A program made the position numbers and the translations under genes. The notes beneath the pieces were generated by a model. The model had not been told where the DNA came from. It ran no database searches and saw only the letters and a program-made list of their open reading frames with translations. A stretch of DNA of 16,086 nucleotides. It comes from UBA4363 sp002393965. Its GTDB lineage: Bacteria; Bacteroidota; Bacteroidia; Bacteroidales; Paludibacteraceae. The DNA is taken from positions 1 to 16,086 of the forward strand of contig CAMNLA010000025.1 of assembly GCA_946542925.1 (NCBI GenBank), given 5' to 3'. Shown one piece after another: positions 7,057 to 14,473 of this stretch (its first letter is position 1; each line of letters opens with the position of its first letter).

Positions 7057-7914
7057 TCAGTCCACCATGGTTAGGGAGTGTCCTGTGCAGAGCAGGAACA
7101 GGATAATGCCCCCTACGATGATGCGGTAGAGACCGAATACCTTGAATCCATATTTGGATAGAAAGGCGACGAACCATTTCATGGCGAGCAGAGCCACAAC
7201 AAAGGCTACGGCGCATCCGATAATGAGCATCAGGATATTGTGTGCCGTTGCCCATGAACTATCTTCCTTGAAGAGGTCCAGCAGATCCAGCAGAGTAGCT
7301 CCAGCCATGGTGGGTACCGCCAAAAAGAAGGAGAACTCCGCTGCTTTCTTGCGCGTAAGGCCTTGAGCCATACCTCCCACGATTGTTGCCATGGAACGTG
7401 ACACACCTGGAATGACAGAGATGCACTGGAAGAGACCTATGCGGAATGCGCGTCGCTCGTTCACTTCCTTCTTTTCGTCTGGGTGGTTGAATATGCGGTC
7501 ACAGAAGAGCATGAAGATACCTCCGACGACCAGCATGACTGCCACGACCTCAACTGAGTCGAGTAACCAATCAAGCAGTCCGGACTTCTTAGCCGCCATC
7601 CCGATGACTACGGCAGGAAGCACGCCGATGAAGAGGAGCCAGTAGAATCGGAACGAATGAATCAGTTTTCGGAAGCCATGGATTCCTTCTTTTGGCGGTT
7701 CGGGATTAGTAGAGAAGAAATGTCGCCAATAGAGAACGACAACGGATAGTATGGCGCCGAATTGAATGATGAACGTGAAAGCATGGACGAACTCGTCGCC
7801 GGGTTCGATGCCAAGGAGATTTTGGGTGATAATCATGTGACCGGTAGAAGAAACAGGCAGAAACTCTGTCAGTCCTTCTACGATAGCGATGATAACTGTC
7901 TGGAAAAGATCCAT
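7057..7914 (-). CDS. uppP: Undecaprenyl-diphosphate phosphatase UppP (BacA family)
   Basis: The 285-residue integral membrane protein dephosphorylates undecaprenyl pyrophosphate to regenerate the lipid carrier for peptidoglycan and other glycans. Both family signatures are intact: EGLTEFLPVSSTGH (13-26), giving Glu13, Glu17, Ser23 and His26, and PGVSRSMAT (169-177), with Arg173. About eight hydrophobic segments are visible and the length is normal. Members of this family confer low-level bacitracin tolerance when abundant. It starts at ATG 7914, 12 bases after the stop of the DUF3098 gene, in the unit ftsX / DUF3098 / uppP / truB, an order frequent in Bacteroidales. Confidence 0.96.
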   Translation of the reverse strand: MDLFQTVIIAIVEGLTEFLPVSSTGHMIITQNLLGIEPGDEFVHAFTFIIQFGAILSVVVLYWRHFFSTNPEPPKEGIHGFRKLIHSFRFYWLLFIGVLPAVVIGMAAKKSGLLDWLLDSVEVVAVMLVVGGIFMLFCDRIFNHPDEKKEVNERRAFRIGLFQCISVIPGVSRSMATIVGGMAQGLTRKKAAEFSFFLAVPTMAGATLLDLLDLFKEDSSWATAHNILMLIIGCAVAFVVALLAMKWFVAFLSKYGFKVFGLYRIIVGGIILFLLCTGHSLTMVD

Positions 7915-7926
7915 ATCCGGCTATTG

Positions 7927-8187
7927 TTATTTGTCGGTTTTTTTCTTGTTTTTAGGTTTATAGAGGATGGCTCCGATCATAGCCAGGAATCCGAAGAGAG
8001 AAATCATAGGACCGAGTGTGATGCGTCGGAAGGAAAAGATGTCAGGATTGAAGGACTGTTCTGTCGTAGAACCGAGCATCAGGCAGAATCCAATAACGAT
8101 AATGACGAAACAGATGGCAATCAAGATCAGATTGATGGGAGCGAGGGCGAATGACGGTTGATTGTCGGATGATTGTTTTTTTTCCAT
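7927..8187 (-). CDS. DUF3098 family small membrane protein
   Basis: The protein has 86 residues with two membrane segments (about 19-38 and 57-76), a polar N-terminus and a lysine-rich C-terminus (KPKNKKKTDK), so both ends are probably cytoplasmic. The connecting segment, SFNPDIFSFRRITLGPMISL, matches the conserved core of DUF3098 proteins (FNxxIFSFRRIxLxP pattern), which are found in Bacteroidota next to ftsX. It lies 19 bases after the ftsX stop and 12 bases before uppP. Function is unknown; the fixed position suggests an accessory role to FtsX or the division/envelope machinery, which is inference from context only. Confidence 0.9.
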   Translation of the reverse strand: MEKKQSSDNQPSFALAPINLILIAICFVIIVIGFCLMLGSTTEQSFNPDIFSFRRITLGPMISLFGFLAMIGAILYKPKNKKKTDK

Positions 8188-8206
8188 AGTCAGGGAACGT
8201 AAAAGG

Positions 8207-9088
8207 TCAGATGATATAGAGATCGTTGGTGTCGAGACGCAGGTATTTTCCTACGGCAAAGAGAGAGGAGAGCAGAGAGATAAGAATGCCGACGGTAAAG
8301 ATAACGGCACCAGTGACAGCGAGGTTCAGCGGATGAACGAGAGTAAATATCTCAAAGCCGTAATAGTTCTGCACATAGAAGAGGATAACGAACAGAATGA
8401 CACACGTAATGAGTGCTGCCAGAAAGCCATTAAGAACAGCTCGTAACAAGAAAGGTTTGCGGATGAACCAAGAGGTAGCGCCTACCATACGCATGGTATT
8501 GATGGTAAATCGTTTGGAGTAGATCTGCAGTCGAATGGTATTGTTGATCAGAGCGATGGAAATTAGCAGCATGATGAGTGCGATGGCAGCGAGGAATGCA
8601 GAGGTGATTTGCAGATTGTGGTTAACGTCGTTCATCATGTTCTTCTGATAGATGAATTCGTCGATGTCCTTGAACTGTGCGAGTTCCTTTTGTATTCTGA
8701 AAATCGAGTCTGAATTGGCATAGGTAGCGGAGGCTTTCACCTCGATTGAAGCGGATAGGGGGTTGTATCCCAACAGGTTCTGAGGATCCTCTCCCAGTTC
8801 GTTGGAGAGTTCTGCCAGAGCCATGTCTTTTGAGATGAACTTTGTAGATTTGGTGTATGGAGCGTTTTTAACGTGATTGAGGAGTGATTGCAGTTCAGAG
8901 TTGGGCATGGAGTCGTTGATGACCACCGTGAACGATATGTTTTCCTTCACGTAGTTGCCAGTTTGCCAGACGACGAGCGAGAGGGTAGTGATGATTCCGA
9001 CCAAGAAAAGCACTATGGCAATGGAAATCATGGTGGTCAGGTTCGAATTGAAGAACTTGGATGTCTTGACTTTCGGTTGTTTGCTCAT
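8207..9088 (-). CDS. ftsX: Cell division ABC-transporter permease-like protein FtsX
   Basis: The protein is 293 residues from the ATG at 9088. The topology is typical of FtsX: a cytoplasmic N-terminus, membrane helix 1 at about 19-41, a large extracytoplasmic domain (42-158) with the family NPLxAS element (NPLSASIEV, 109-117), then three more helices (about 160-182, 218-238, 256-280). TMRMVGATSWFIRKPF (198-213) is the conserved cytoplasmic loop that contacts FtsE. FtsEX transmits an ATP-driven signal to peptidoglycan hydrolases at the septum. No ftsE is in the window, as is usual for this phylum. The frame extends to an ATG at 9160, but a -7 box overlaps those bases, so transcripts begin downstream of it and 9088 is the likely start. 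Confidence 0.93.
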   Translation of the reverse strand: MSKQPKVKTSKFFNSNLTTMISIAIVLFLVGIITTLSLVVWQTGNYVKENISFTVVINDSMPNSELQSLLNHVKNAPYTKSTKFISKDMALAELSNELGEDPQNLLGYNPLSASIEVKASATYANSDSIFRIQKELAQFKDIDEFIYQKNMMNDVNHNLQITSAFLAAIALIMLLISIALINNTIRLQIYSKRFTINTMRMVGATSWFIRKPFLLRAVLNGFLAALITCVILFVILFYVQNYYGFEIFTLVHPLNLAVTGAVIFTVGILISLLSSLFAVGKYLRLDTNDLYII

Positions 9089-9148
9089 GGTTTTTAGCAC
9101 ACAATAACAGAGAACTATCCTATAGGATAGGTAGAAAAATTCAGCGTA

Positions 9149-9156
9149 CAAAGATA
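9149..9156 (-). promoter_or_regulatory. Candidate -7 box for the ftsX / DUF3098 / uppP / truB unit
   Basis: The minus strand reads TATCTTTG, a perfect TAnnTTTG match, identical to the box before queA. Transcription would start near 9142, about 54 bases before the ftsX ATG at 9088. The -33 position is T-rich but holds no clean TTTG. The box also argues against the longer ftsX start at 9160. Confidence 0.5.
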
Positions 9157-9160
9157 GCAA

Positions 9161-9348
9161 AAAAACAGAAAGACAGAATATGGAGAAGAAAGGGAAAAGA
9201 TAAGTCTTTGGAAAGAGATCGGAAAGATATGGATTTCAACCTTGGTCCAGCCGATATGACAATCTAAAAGGCATTCGTAGATTGCGATTCTCGCAAGACA
9301 CAGTCTATTGTACGATCAAGAAGGACGAGGAGTAACCCAAGCCCGAAC
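9161..9348. other. Gene-free stretch upstream of ftsX
   Basis: The region 9089-9381 lies between the ftsX start and the end of the methyltransferase-like gene. Beyond the -7 box at 9149 and the hairpins at 9349-9388, nothing convincing is present. A plus-strand frame is open from about 9206 to a TAA at 9333-9335 (ending TIKKDEE) but has no ATG, no recognisable family and no promoter. Confidence 0.4.
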
Positions 9349-9388
9349 AATGCCGTTGCTTATTGGCATTTGCCACTGGAGTCAGTGG
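9349..9388 (-). terminator. Two hairpins at and after the methyltransferase-like gene stop
   Basis: On the minus strand, CCACTG (9388-9383) pairs with CAGTGG (9378-9373) across a 4-base loop and covers the stop codon. A second hairpin follows directly, AATGCC (9370-9365) with GGCATT (9354-9349) across a 10-base loop. There is no T tract afterwards, so classical intrinsic termination is uncertain; the pair may instead mark a transcript end or protect the 3' end. Confidence 0.35.
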
Positions 9389-9951
9389 TCGTAAACGATG
9401 CGGAAATTGAGAGTATCAGCTTTTTTGAGATGGTAGGCGATGAGCGGTGCTTGTTCGGGATGTTTCCTGTATCGGATATTGGTAATGAAAGACGTGAGTC
9501 CGAAAACAGGAACAGGGAGGACCTTCTCGATGCCGAAGTTGGCTTGTCGCGCCATTTGTTCAACCTCTGAAATGGAAAAATCCTCCGGACACAGAGAGAT
9601 GAACAACGAACCGTTCTCTACCAGCAGTTTATGGAACTGTCTCAACAGCATTATGGTGTCGGTGTTTCGAGAGAGACTCTGCCAAGCGGTTACGACCCCA
9701 TACGAGAGTTCGTCAAGAGTCGTGAGTTGTTCGTCGGAGAGCAGGCTGAGAGCGAACATGCGTCGAGCCTTTGCCCGCAGTTCGTCGGACGGTTCGATGC
9801 CCTTGGCAGCCCAATGTTCGTTCTGCATGAGGTGGATGAACTCTCCGGAGCGGGAACCATAGTCGAGCAGGAAATGGGAAGAGGAGCGCGTTTCGCTGAT
9901 AACGAGATTTACTTGCCATGCGAGTGTTCGGGAGTCGGGTTGTGGGGCCAT
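9382..9951 (-). CDS. Small class I SAM-dependent methyltransferase-like protein
   Basis: The protein is 189 residues from the ATG at 9951. It has the order of a class I methyltransferase Rossmann fold: motif I as LLDYGSRSGEFI (28-39), an acidic end to strand 2 in GIEPSDELRAKAR (51-63), a strand-4 region YGVVTAWQSLSR (84-95), and LLVENGSLFISL (109-120). Motif I has GSRSGE rather than the common GxGxG, so cofactor binding needs checking. The C-terminal part resembles the Methyltransf_23-type proteins that act on small molecules or glycans; the substrate is unknown. A longer frame starts at ATG 10008 within the yfhO-like gene; 9951 leaves a 19-base gap after its stop and is preferred. It is the last gene of an apparent unit with the GtrA-like and YfhO-like genes, suggesting a role in envelope glycan or lipid modification (inference). 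Confidence 0.65.
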   Translation of the reverse strand: MAPQPDSRTLAWQVNLVISETRSSSHFLLDYGSRSGEFIHLMQNEHWAAKGIEPSDELRAKARRMFALSLLSDEQLTTLDELSYGVVTAWQSLSRNTDTIMLLRQFHKLLVENGSLFISLCPEDFSISEVEQMARQANFGIEKVLPVPVFGLTSFITNIRYRKHPEQAPLIAYHLKKADTLNFRIVYDH

Positions 9952-9970
9952 GAAGAACAGATTTTTATGA

Positions 9971-12550
9971 TTACTTGACGGATGTTTTCCCTTGTCGTTT
10001 GCGTACATGCAGAATGACGAGTACGATGATTGCCAAGGTGAGCAGAACAGAGCAGACGCTACGGATGTAGTTGCCGATGGTCCAGGAAGAAGGCTCGAAT
10101 CGGAATTCGATGTCGTGGGAACCCGGTTCGATGACCATGGCGCGCAGGAGGTAGTTGGCCCGGAAGTAGTCCGCCTTCACTCCATCGACATAGGCATTCC
10201 ATCCCTTGTCATAGAAGATTTCGGAGAATACTGCCAGTTGCTGAGTCTTGGACTCGGTATGGTACTTCAAACAGTTCGGTTCGTAGGATGTCAAGTTGAT
10301 GGTTGCCGAAGTATCGGCAGCGGGCAGGGTTGCTGGTTGTCCTTTCCTATTACAGAGAGCCGAAGGGACAAGTCCTGCGCAACGTTGGTCAACGACCAGT
10401 GAGTGTTTATTGTCCATGTGTCCGAGAGCGAGCATCTCCTCGTCTGGCGAGTCAACGACAACCGCTTGCTGGACGAACCATGCTGGTCCGTTGGCGAAAG
10501 GATTGACGAGAGGGTCAGCCTCCCGGCTGTAGATGACGTATTTCATGTTCAGCATGTTCAGTACGTGATTCTGTGCGAAGGTTGTGGAGAGTACCTGTTG
10601 CTGTTGTTCGGCGGGGGTGTGGTTGAGTACGTGGAAGGAGGCGCCGATATTGGCTATTTCGCGAGAGAGGTGTACGTTGATGAGTTCCTGATAGCGTCGG
10701 AGTTTAGCCGCGTGGTAGCCTCCGATGCATTTATGGAAATAGGCTGGGTGAGCCGAGTTGAAGACATTGACGGTCAGGTCGAGTACTCGATAGTAGGAAG
10801 GGTCTTTGAGCACCTGTTCGTCAGCATAGGACGGTTCGAAACGTGATCCGTATCTTTTTGCCGTGAAGTTGTCGTCGTTGAGATAGCGCCGTGCCACAGG
10901 TACGAGATCGGCGAGGATGAGGATTCCGATGATAATGAATGAGAGAGGAGATTGAGCAAGGCGTTTGAATCGCAGCGAGAGGAACAGAAGTCCTGCGGTC
11001 AGGGCGATAAAGAAGAACGATCTGAGCGCATCGGAAGAGAGCAGATCGGCGCGGTCGGCCTGCAGAGTAGAGACGAAGAAGTCCGGATAGCCATATTGGG
11101 TCAATGAGGTGTCGATAGAAGCCTTGAAATCGCCAGCGAGAGAAGGCACTAAGCCAAAGAGGAGGCATACGAATGCCGTTATTCCGCCAGAGATAAGGAG
11201 TGCCCGTTGTTTCTTCTGCTGGGTCAGTTGTTCGTTGAAGAACCATTCCTTGAGCGCCAATGCCGCCAGAGCTGCCAAAGCGAAACATGAGATGACCAGC
11301 GTCATGGAGACGGTGCGGAACATATTGTAGAGAGGCACGTAGGAGATGAAGAAATCCGTCAGTGGCATGAAGTTTCGTCCCCAAGCCAGCAGTATTCCCA
11401 AGAGGAAGGCACCGAACAGCCACCATCGGTTGCGTCCTGGAACGATCAGCAATCCGAGCAGAGCGAGGAAGCAGACGATAGCGCCGGCGTAAACGGGTCC
11501 TGCGGTGAATGCCTGATTACCCCAATAGGTCGGCATGGGTGTTTCCTTCATCAGTTGAGCGGTGTAGGCATCGCCGCTGAGTTGTCGCAGCCGGGCGGCG
11601 GTATGTGAATCGACGGAGAGTTTCTGACTGGACGGTCCGCCCATGAAGTTCGGAATCAGGAGAGTCATCGTTTCCTTGATGCCGTAGCTCCAGCTAGTGA
11701 TGTAGTCACGGTCGAGTCCATCCTCGATGCTGGTGCTGTCCACAGCTGCGGTCAGACCATTGGAAGGTCCTCGCATGGTGTATTTGCTATACTCATGCGT
11801 GGTCATGAGGCTGGTTGCATTCATACCAATTGCTACCAAGGCGGCTACGATCAGAATTCCGAGGGTCTTGAACATCTGAGGAAGGGTTTTCTCGCGGACG
11901 GAAAAGACAAGTTCCGAGATGCCGTAGCAGATGAGAATAAAGAGTGTATAGTAAGTAATCTGTAGGTGGTTGGACCTAATTTGCAATCCCAGAAAGATCA
12001 CCGTCAGTACCGCTCCGACCCACCTATTGCGCCGGAAGGCGAAAATAACACTGCCGATAACAGCAGGCATATAGGCAATGGAGAGAGCTTTGGTATCGTG
12101 ACCTACGGCCAGGATGATCAGGTTGTAGGAGCAGAAGGCGAAGGCTGCGCTCAAAGCCATGGAGAGCCATGGGTTCACGCGGAAGCAGAGCAGGAAGATG
12201 TAGAAGCCCAGAAGATAGAGGAATATGGTGAAAACGACGCGTGGAAGTTTGTAGAGCGTCAGTCCGATAGTATAGTAAAAGAAATCCTTCTTGGACTTAT
12301 TGAGAATCTGGTAGGTAGGCATGCCTCCGAACATAGAGTTGGTCCATAGCGTTCCTTCGTCGTGAGAGTCGTTGAATACTTTTGCCTCCTGACTCATTCC
12401 CATCCAACTCTCGACATCGCTGCCGACCAGTTCCTTGTTGTTGAGAACGGGGGAACAGTAGATGAGTGAGATTATCAAGAACGCAATGACTGCCACGATG
12501 TGTGGCAGATAGTGTAGGAACGGGGAGTTGGATGTCTGAGTATTATTCAT
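9971..12550 (-). CDS. YfhO family large membrane protein (putative GT-C type glycosyltransferase)
   Basis: The protein has 859 residues from ATG 12550. (The frame can be opened by a TTG two codons upstream, but the ATG is preferred.) The N-terminal two thirds contain about 12 or more membrane helices; an early loop carries DVESWMGMSQEAKVF (about 42-56), in the position where GT-C enzymes keep acidic catalytic residues. A soluble extracytoplasmic domain follows, with the YfhO signature EIFYDKGWNAYVDGVKADY and then ANYLLRAMVIEPGSHDIEFRF, and a last helix plus basic tail (HVRKRQGKTSVK). Homologues in Firmicutes are needed for lipoteichoic acid glycosylation; in Bacteroidota the substrate is unknown. 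It follows a GtrA-like gene by 52 bases. GtrA-type flippases feed lipid-linked sugars to GT-C enzymes, so the pairing makes sense. Confidence 0.88.
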   Translation of the reverse strand: MNNTQTSNSPFLHYLPHIVAVIAFLIISLIYCSPVLNNKELVGSDVESWMGMSQEAKVFNDSHDEGTLWTNSMFGGMPTYQILNKSKKDFFYYTIGLTLYKLPRVVFTIFLYLLGFYIFLLCFRVNPWLSMALSAAFAFCSYNLIILAVGHDTKALSIAYMPAVIGSVIFAFRRNRWVGAVLTVIFLGLQIRSNHLQITYYTLFILICYGISELVFSVREKTLPQMFKTLGILIVAALVAIGMNATSLMTTHEYSKYTMRGPSNGLTAAVDSTSIEDGLDRDYITSWSYGIKETMTLLIPNFMGGPSSQKLSVDSHTAARLRQLSGDAYTAQLMKETPMPTYWGNQAFTAGPVYAGAIVCFLALLGLLIVPGRNRWWLFGAFLLGILLAWGRNFMPLTDFFISYVPLYNMFRTVSMTLVISCFALAALAALALKEWFFNEQLTQQKKQRALLISGGITAFVCLLFGLVPSLAGDFKASIDTSLTQYGYPDFFVSTLQADRADLLSSDALRSFFFIALTAGLLFLSLRFKRLAQSPLSFIIIGILILADLVPVARRYLNDDNFTAKRYGSRFEPSYADEQVLKDPSYYRVLDLTVNVFNSAHPAYFHKCIGGYHAAKLRRYQELINVHLSREIANIGASFHVLNHTPAEQQQQVLSTTFAQNHVLNMLNMKYVIYSREADPLVNPFANGPAWFVQQAVVVDSPDEEMLALGHMDNKHSLVVDQRCAGLVPSALCNRKGQPATLPAADTSATINLTSYEPNCLKYHTESKTQQLAVFSEIFYDKGWNAYVDGVKADYFRANYLLRAMVIEPGSHDIEFRFEPSSWTIGNYIRSVCSVLLTLAIIVLVILHVRKRQGKTSVK

Positions 12551-12602
12551 AGTCAAGAAAACATTTTTTTTGCATGGGTGAGAACCTGTGACACATGGAG
12601 GG

Positions 12603-13073
12603 TCAGAAGGTAAATTTCTTTTGCGCGAGATAGCTGAAGATGGTTGTCACAACTGTAATCAGCATCTTGGAAGGCGTTGGGTAGAAAGCAAGAACGTCCA
12701 CCAGCAGTTTGAGTCCGAAGACGTTGATGCCCCAATTGGCGAATACGACGGTGACGTAGCGCCAGGCTTGTGTTCGTCGTCGGTGTGTGGATTGTCGGAA
12801 GGAGATATGGCGAGCCAGGTAGAAACCTGACGCAAGGGTAATGGGGAAGGTACAGGCAAAAGCCGCGATATGAGGGGCGAGAGTAAAGAGTCCGAAGTCC
12901 ACGTTTTTGGCCTTGAAGGCAAAGTGGAAGAAGCAGAAATAGAGAATCCAGTCGAAGATCAGATTCGCCACTCCGCACGCTCCGTAGCGGAACATCTGGC
13001 GAGGCATCCATCGGCGAGCCAAAGGATAGAACCAGTCGATGCTTCGGAATATGTATTTGTCAAGAGTGTTCAA
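12603..13073 (-). CDS. GtrA family membrane protein (putative polyprenyl-phosphate-sugar flippase subunit)
   Basis: The protein has 156 residues and four membrane helices (about 31-50, 63-85, 103-125, 133-150). GtrA-family markers are FRYGACGVANLIFDWILYF (29-47), the basic loop ARHISFRQSTHRRR (86-99), and the C-terminus SYLAQKKFTF, which ends exactly as GtrA-like proteins usually do. Members are thought to move polyprenyl-phosphate-linked sugars across the membrane for use by extracytoplasmic glycosyltransferases. The frame has no ATG before the conserved core; TTG at 13073 gives a sensible 22-residue lead-in, while the first in-frame ATG (residue 23, MPRQMFRYG) would remove it. It precedes the YfhO-like gene in the same direction. 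A candidate -7 box at 13289-13296 would give a leader of about 210 bases. Confidence 0.85.
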   Translation of the reverse strand: MNTLDKYIFRSIDWFYPLARRWMPRQMFRYGACGVANLIFDWILYFCFFHFAFKAKNVDFGLFTLAPHIAAFACTFPITLASGFYLARHISFRQSTHRRRTQAWRYVTVVFANWGINVFGLKLLVDVLAFYPTPSKMLITVVTTIFSYLAQKKFTF

Positions 13074-13186
13074 GGAAGAAGAAAAATGATGGGAGAATGA
13101 TTCGGACAGCAGGATTAAAAACGGGAATGTGACTAAAAAAACACGGTAAGAAACCCTAAAAATGTGTATTTTTTAAATATTACCTT

Positions 13187-13194
13187 TAAATTTG
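13187..13194 (+). promoter_or_regulatory. Candidate plus-strand -7 box, facing rsmA
   Basis: TAAATTTG is a perfect TAnnTTTG match. Transcription would start near 13200, exactly at the edge of the dyad described separately. No clear -33 box is present and the surroundings are AT-rich, so chance is possible. Confidence 0.35.
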
Positions 13195-13199
13195 TGCTC

Positions 13200-13275
13200 G
13201 GATAATGGAGACCGTGGTATCGGTTAGGATTATCCTGTCCATTTTGCAGGTTCATCAGAGAGTCTGACAGGCTGC
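13200..13275. other. Two adjacent inverted-repeat structures; candidate operator or structured leader RNA
   Basis: GGATAAT (13200-13206) pairs with ATTATCC (13229-13235), and inside it ACCG (13211-13214) pairs with CGGT (13221-13224) around a 6-base loop. The spacers are four bases on each side, so the whole 36 bases form one symmetric dyad. Next, CCTGTC (13234-13239) pairs with GACAGG (13266-13271), and within that TCAGA (13255-13259) can pair with TCTGA (13263-13267); GCAG (13246-13249) can also pair with CTGC (13272-13275). Some pairings are mutually exclusive. The element sits between two candidate promoters that face each other, so it would be at the 5' end of both transcripts. It could be a DNA operator or an RNA structure; the sequence alone does not decide. 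No known RNA family was recognised. Confidence 0.4.
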
Positions 13276-13288
13276 AAAAAAATTGAGA

Positions 13289-13296
13289 CAAAGATA
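13289..13296 (-). promoter_or_regulatory. Candidate -7 box for the GtrA-like / YfhO-like unit
   Basis: The minus strand reads TATCTTTG, identical to the boxes before queA and ftsX. Transcription would start near 13282 and run through the dyad element towards the GtrA-like gene at 13073. No clean -33 box is seen at 19-21 bases. Confidence 0.45.
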
Positions 13297-13321
13297 AGAA
13301 AAAAGTTATAGAAGATGCAGG

Positions 13322-13351
13322 TTGAACAGGAAGAAGCCGATTTTAGGTTTT
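13322..13351 (+). promoter_or_regulatory. Candidate promoter for rsmA
   Basis: TTG (13322-13324) is followed after 19 bases by TAGGTTTT (13344-13351), one mismatch from TAnnTTTG. Transcription would start near 13358, giving a leader of about 300 bases before the rsmA ATG at 13662. Confidence 0.3.
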
Positions 13352-13397
13352 TAATTGTTCGGTCATTGCATCATTCAGAAATAAAAACAAGCTAATA

Positions 13398-13490
13398 TGT
13401 CTGACGATTATCACCAACGCAGGTGACAGACACAGCCCTAAAAAATGCCTTGTGCAGTCTTCCTGCCCTCCTTTGAGCTCTGTCTGTCAC
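13398..13490 (+). promoter_or_regulatory. Mutually exclusive hairpins in the rsmA leader
   Basis: Three segments compete. Segment A is TGTCTG (13398-13403) plus TCACC (13411-13415). Segment B is GGTGACAGACA (13422-13432). Segment C is TGTCTGTCAC (13481-13490). A pairs with B as 6+5 base pairs with a 7-base bulge (13404-13410) and a 6-base loop. B pairs with C as 10 continuous pairs, extended by AGC/GCT after one mismatch. B cannot do both. This is the geometry of an attenuator or riboswitch-type switch, but no T tract follows and no ligand-binding RNA family is recognised. The remaining stretch to 13661 contains another short hairpin (GTCCG at 13508-13512, CGGAC at 13525-13529) and no gene. 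Confidence 0.35.
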
Positions 13491-13661
13491 GTCCATTAAG
13501 AAAAGCCCGTCCGAGAAAACGGAGGCGGACTGATGACGGCAGCATCCTTGAGAGGTGCGTCGGGAGAGTTTCCGAGTGAGAGGAAATCTATCCTGATCCT
13601 GTCCGGATGTTTATGCTTCGTCATCCAAAGTCGAAAGAGATACGAAGAAAAAAGCAGAGAC

Positions 13662-14462
13662 ATGATAACACAGGTAAGAGCCAAGAAACATTTGGGTCAG
13701 CATTTCCTGAAAGACCTTTCTATTGCCCGTCGTATCGCCGAGAGTCTTGAACTCACGGTGCCTACGGATGTATTGGAAATAGGGCCAGGTATGGGAGTAC
13801 TGACGCAGTACTTGCTGAAAGATCCGAATGCAAGGCTCACGGCAGTAGAAATTGACCATGAGTCGGTGGACTATCTGCGTGAGTATTATCCTGAACTGCA
13901 TCTTGTGGAGGGTGATTTTCTCCGTATGCGTCTTGAGGACCTGTATGGCGGTCCGTTCTGTGTAATCGGTAATTTTCCTTATAATATATCCAGTCAGATT
14001 TTCTTCCGCGTGTTGGACTACAAGGACCGTATCCCCTGTGTGGTCGGCATGTTGCAGAAGGAAGTCGCAGAGCGTCTTGCCGAGCCTCCGGGTTCGAAGA
14101 CTTATGGTATTCTGTCGGTGCTGTTGCAGGCGTATTATGACATAGACTATCTGTTTACGGTGGATGAGACGGTGTTTGCGCCTCCGCCGAAGGTGAAGTC
14201 GGCGGTCATCCGCATGCGGCGGAATGGTCGGGTGTCATTGGACTGTGACGAGCGTCTATTTGTCCGTGTGGTCAAGACGGCCTTCAATCAGCGTCGGAAG
14301 CAGTTGCGTAATTCATTGCGACCCTTGATAGGCAAGTGTGACGTAGCGGACGGGAACGAAGAGAACAAAATATTGGATGACCGACCGGAGCGTCTGAGTG
14401 TGGAGGACTTCGTACGATTGACCCAATTCGTATCGAAGCACCTTGTAACCAGTGAGCAGTAA
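13662..14462 (+). CDS. rsmA: 16S rRNA (adenine(1518)-N6/adenine(1519)-N6)-dimethyltransferase RsmA (KsgA)
   Basis: The 266-residue protein dimethylates two adjacent adenines in the 3'-terminal helix-45 loop of 16S rRNA using S-adenosylmethionine, a late step of small-subunit maturation. The N-terminus RAKKHLGQHFLKD is the family hallmark. SAM-binding motif I is EIGPGMGVLT (39-48), the acidic residue of strand 2 is in AVEID (61-65), EGDFL (83-87) follows, and the catalytic motif is NFPYNIS (104-110). APPPKVKSAV (173-182) and the C-terminal helical domain are present and the length is normal. The frame extends up to an ATG at 13533, but those 43 codons have no family similarity; ATG 13662 is the correct start. 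Loss of this family gives kasugamycin resistance. It is followed by corA, 93 bases downstream. Confidence 0.96.
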   Translation: MITQVRAKKHLGQHFLKDLSIARRIAESLELTVPTDVLEIGPGMGVLTQYLLKDPNARLTAVEIDHESVDYLREYYPELHLVEGDFLRMRLEDLYGGPFCVIGNFPYNISSQIFFRVLDYKDRIPCVVGMLQKEVAERLAEPPGSKTYGILSVLLQAYYDIDYLFTVDETVFAPPPKVKSAVIRMRRNGRVSLDCDERLFVRVVKTAFNQRRKQLRNSLRPLIGKCDVADGNEENKILDDRPERLSVEDFVRLTQFVSKHLVTSEQ

Positions 14463-14473
14463 TCCAAAAAGCA

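Noticed and set aside
9206..9335. Start-less plus-strand frame ending TIKKDEE
   Set aside because: It has no ATG, promoter or recognisable similarity, and about 43 open codons are expected by chance; it is noted only in the gene-free entry.
13207..13275. Possible tRNA or tRNA-like gene
   Set aside because: CCTGT/GCAGG with a 7-base loop resembles an anticodon arm and GGTATCGGTTAGG resembles a D arm, but position 33 is not T and there is no acceptor stem or TTCRA T-loop.
13533..13661. Upstream extension of rsmA to the ATG at 13533
   Set aside because: The extra 43 codons have no family similarity; RsmA proteins begin a few residues before RAKKHLGQHF, as the ATG at 13662 does.
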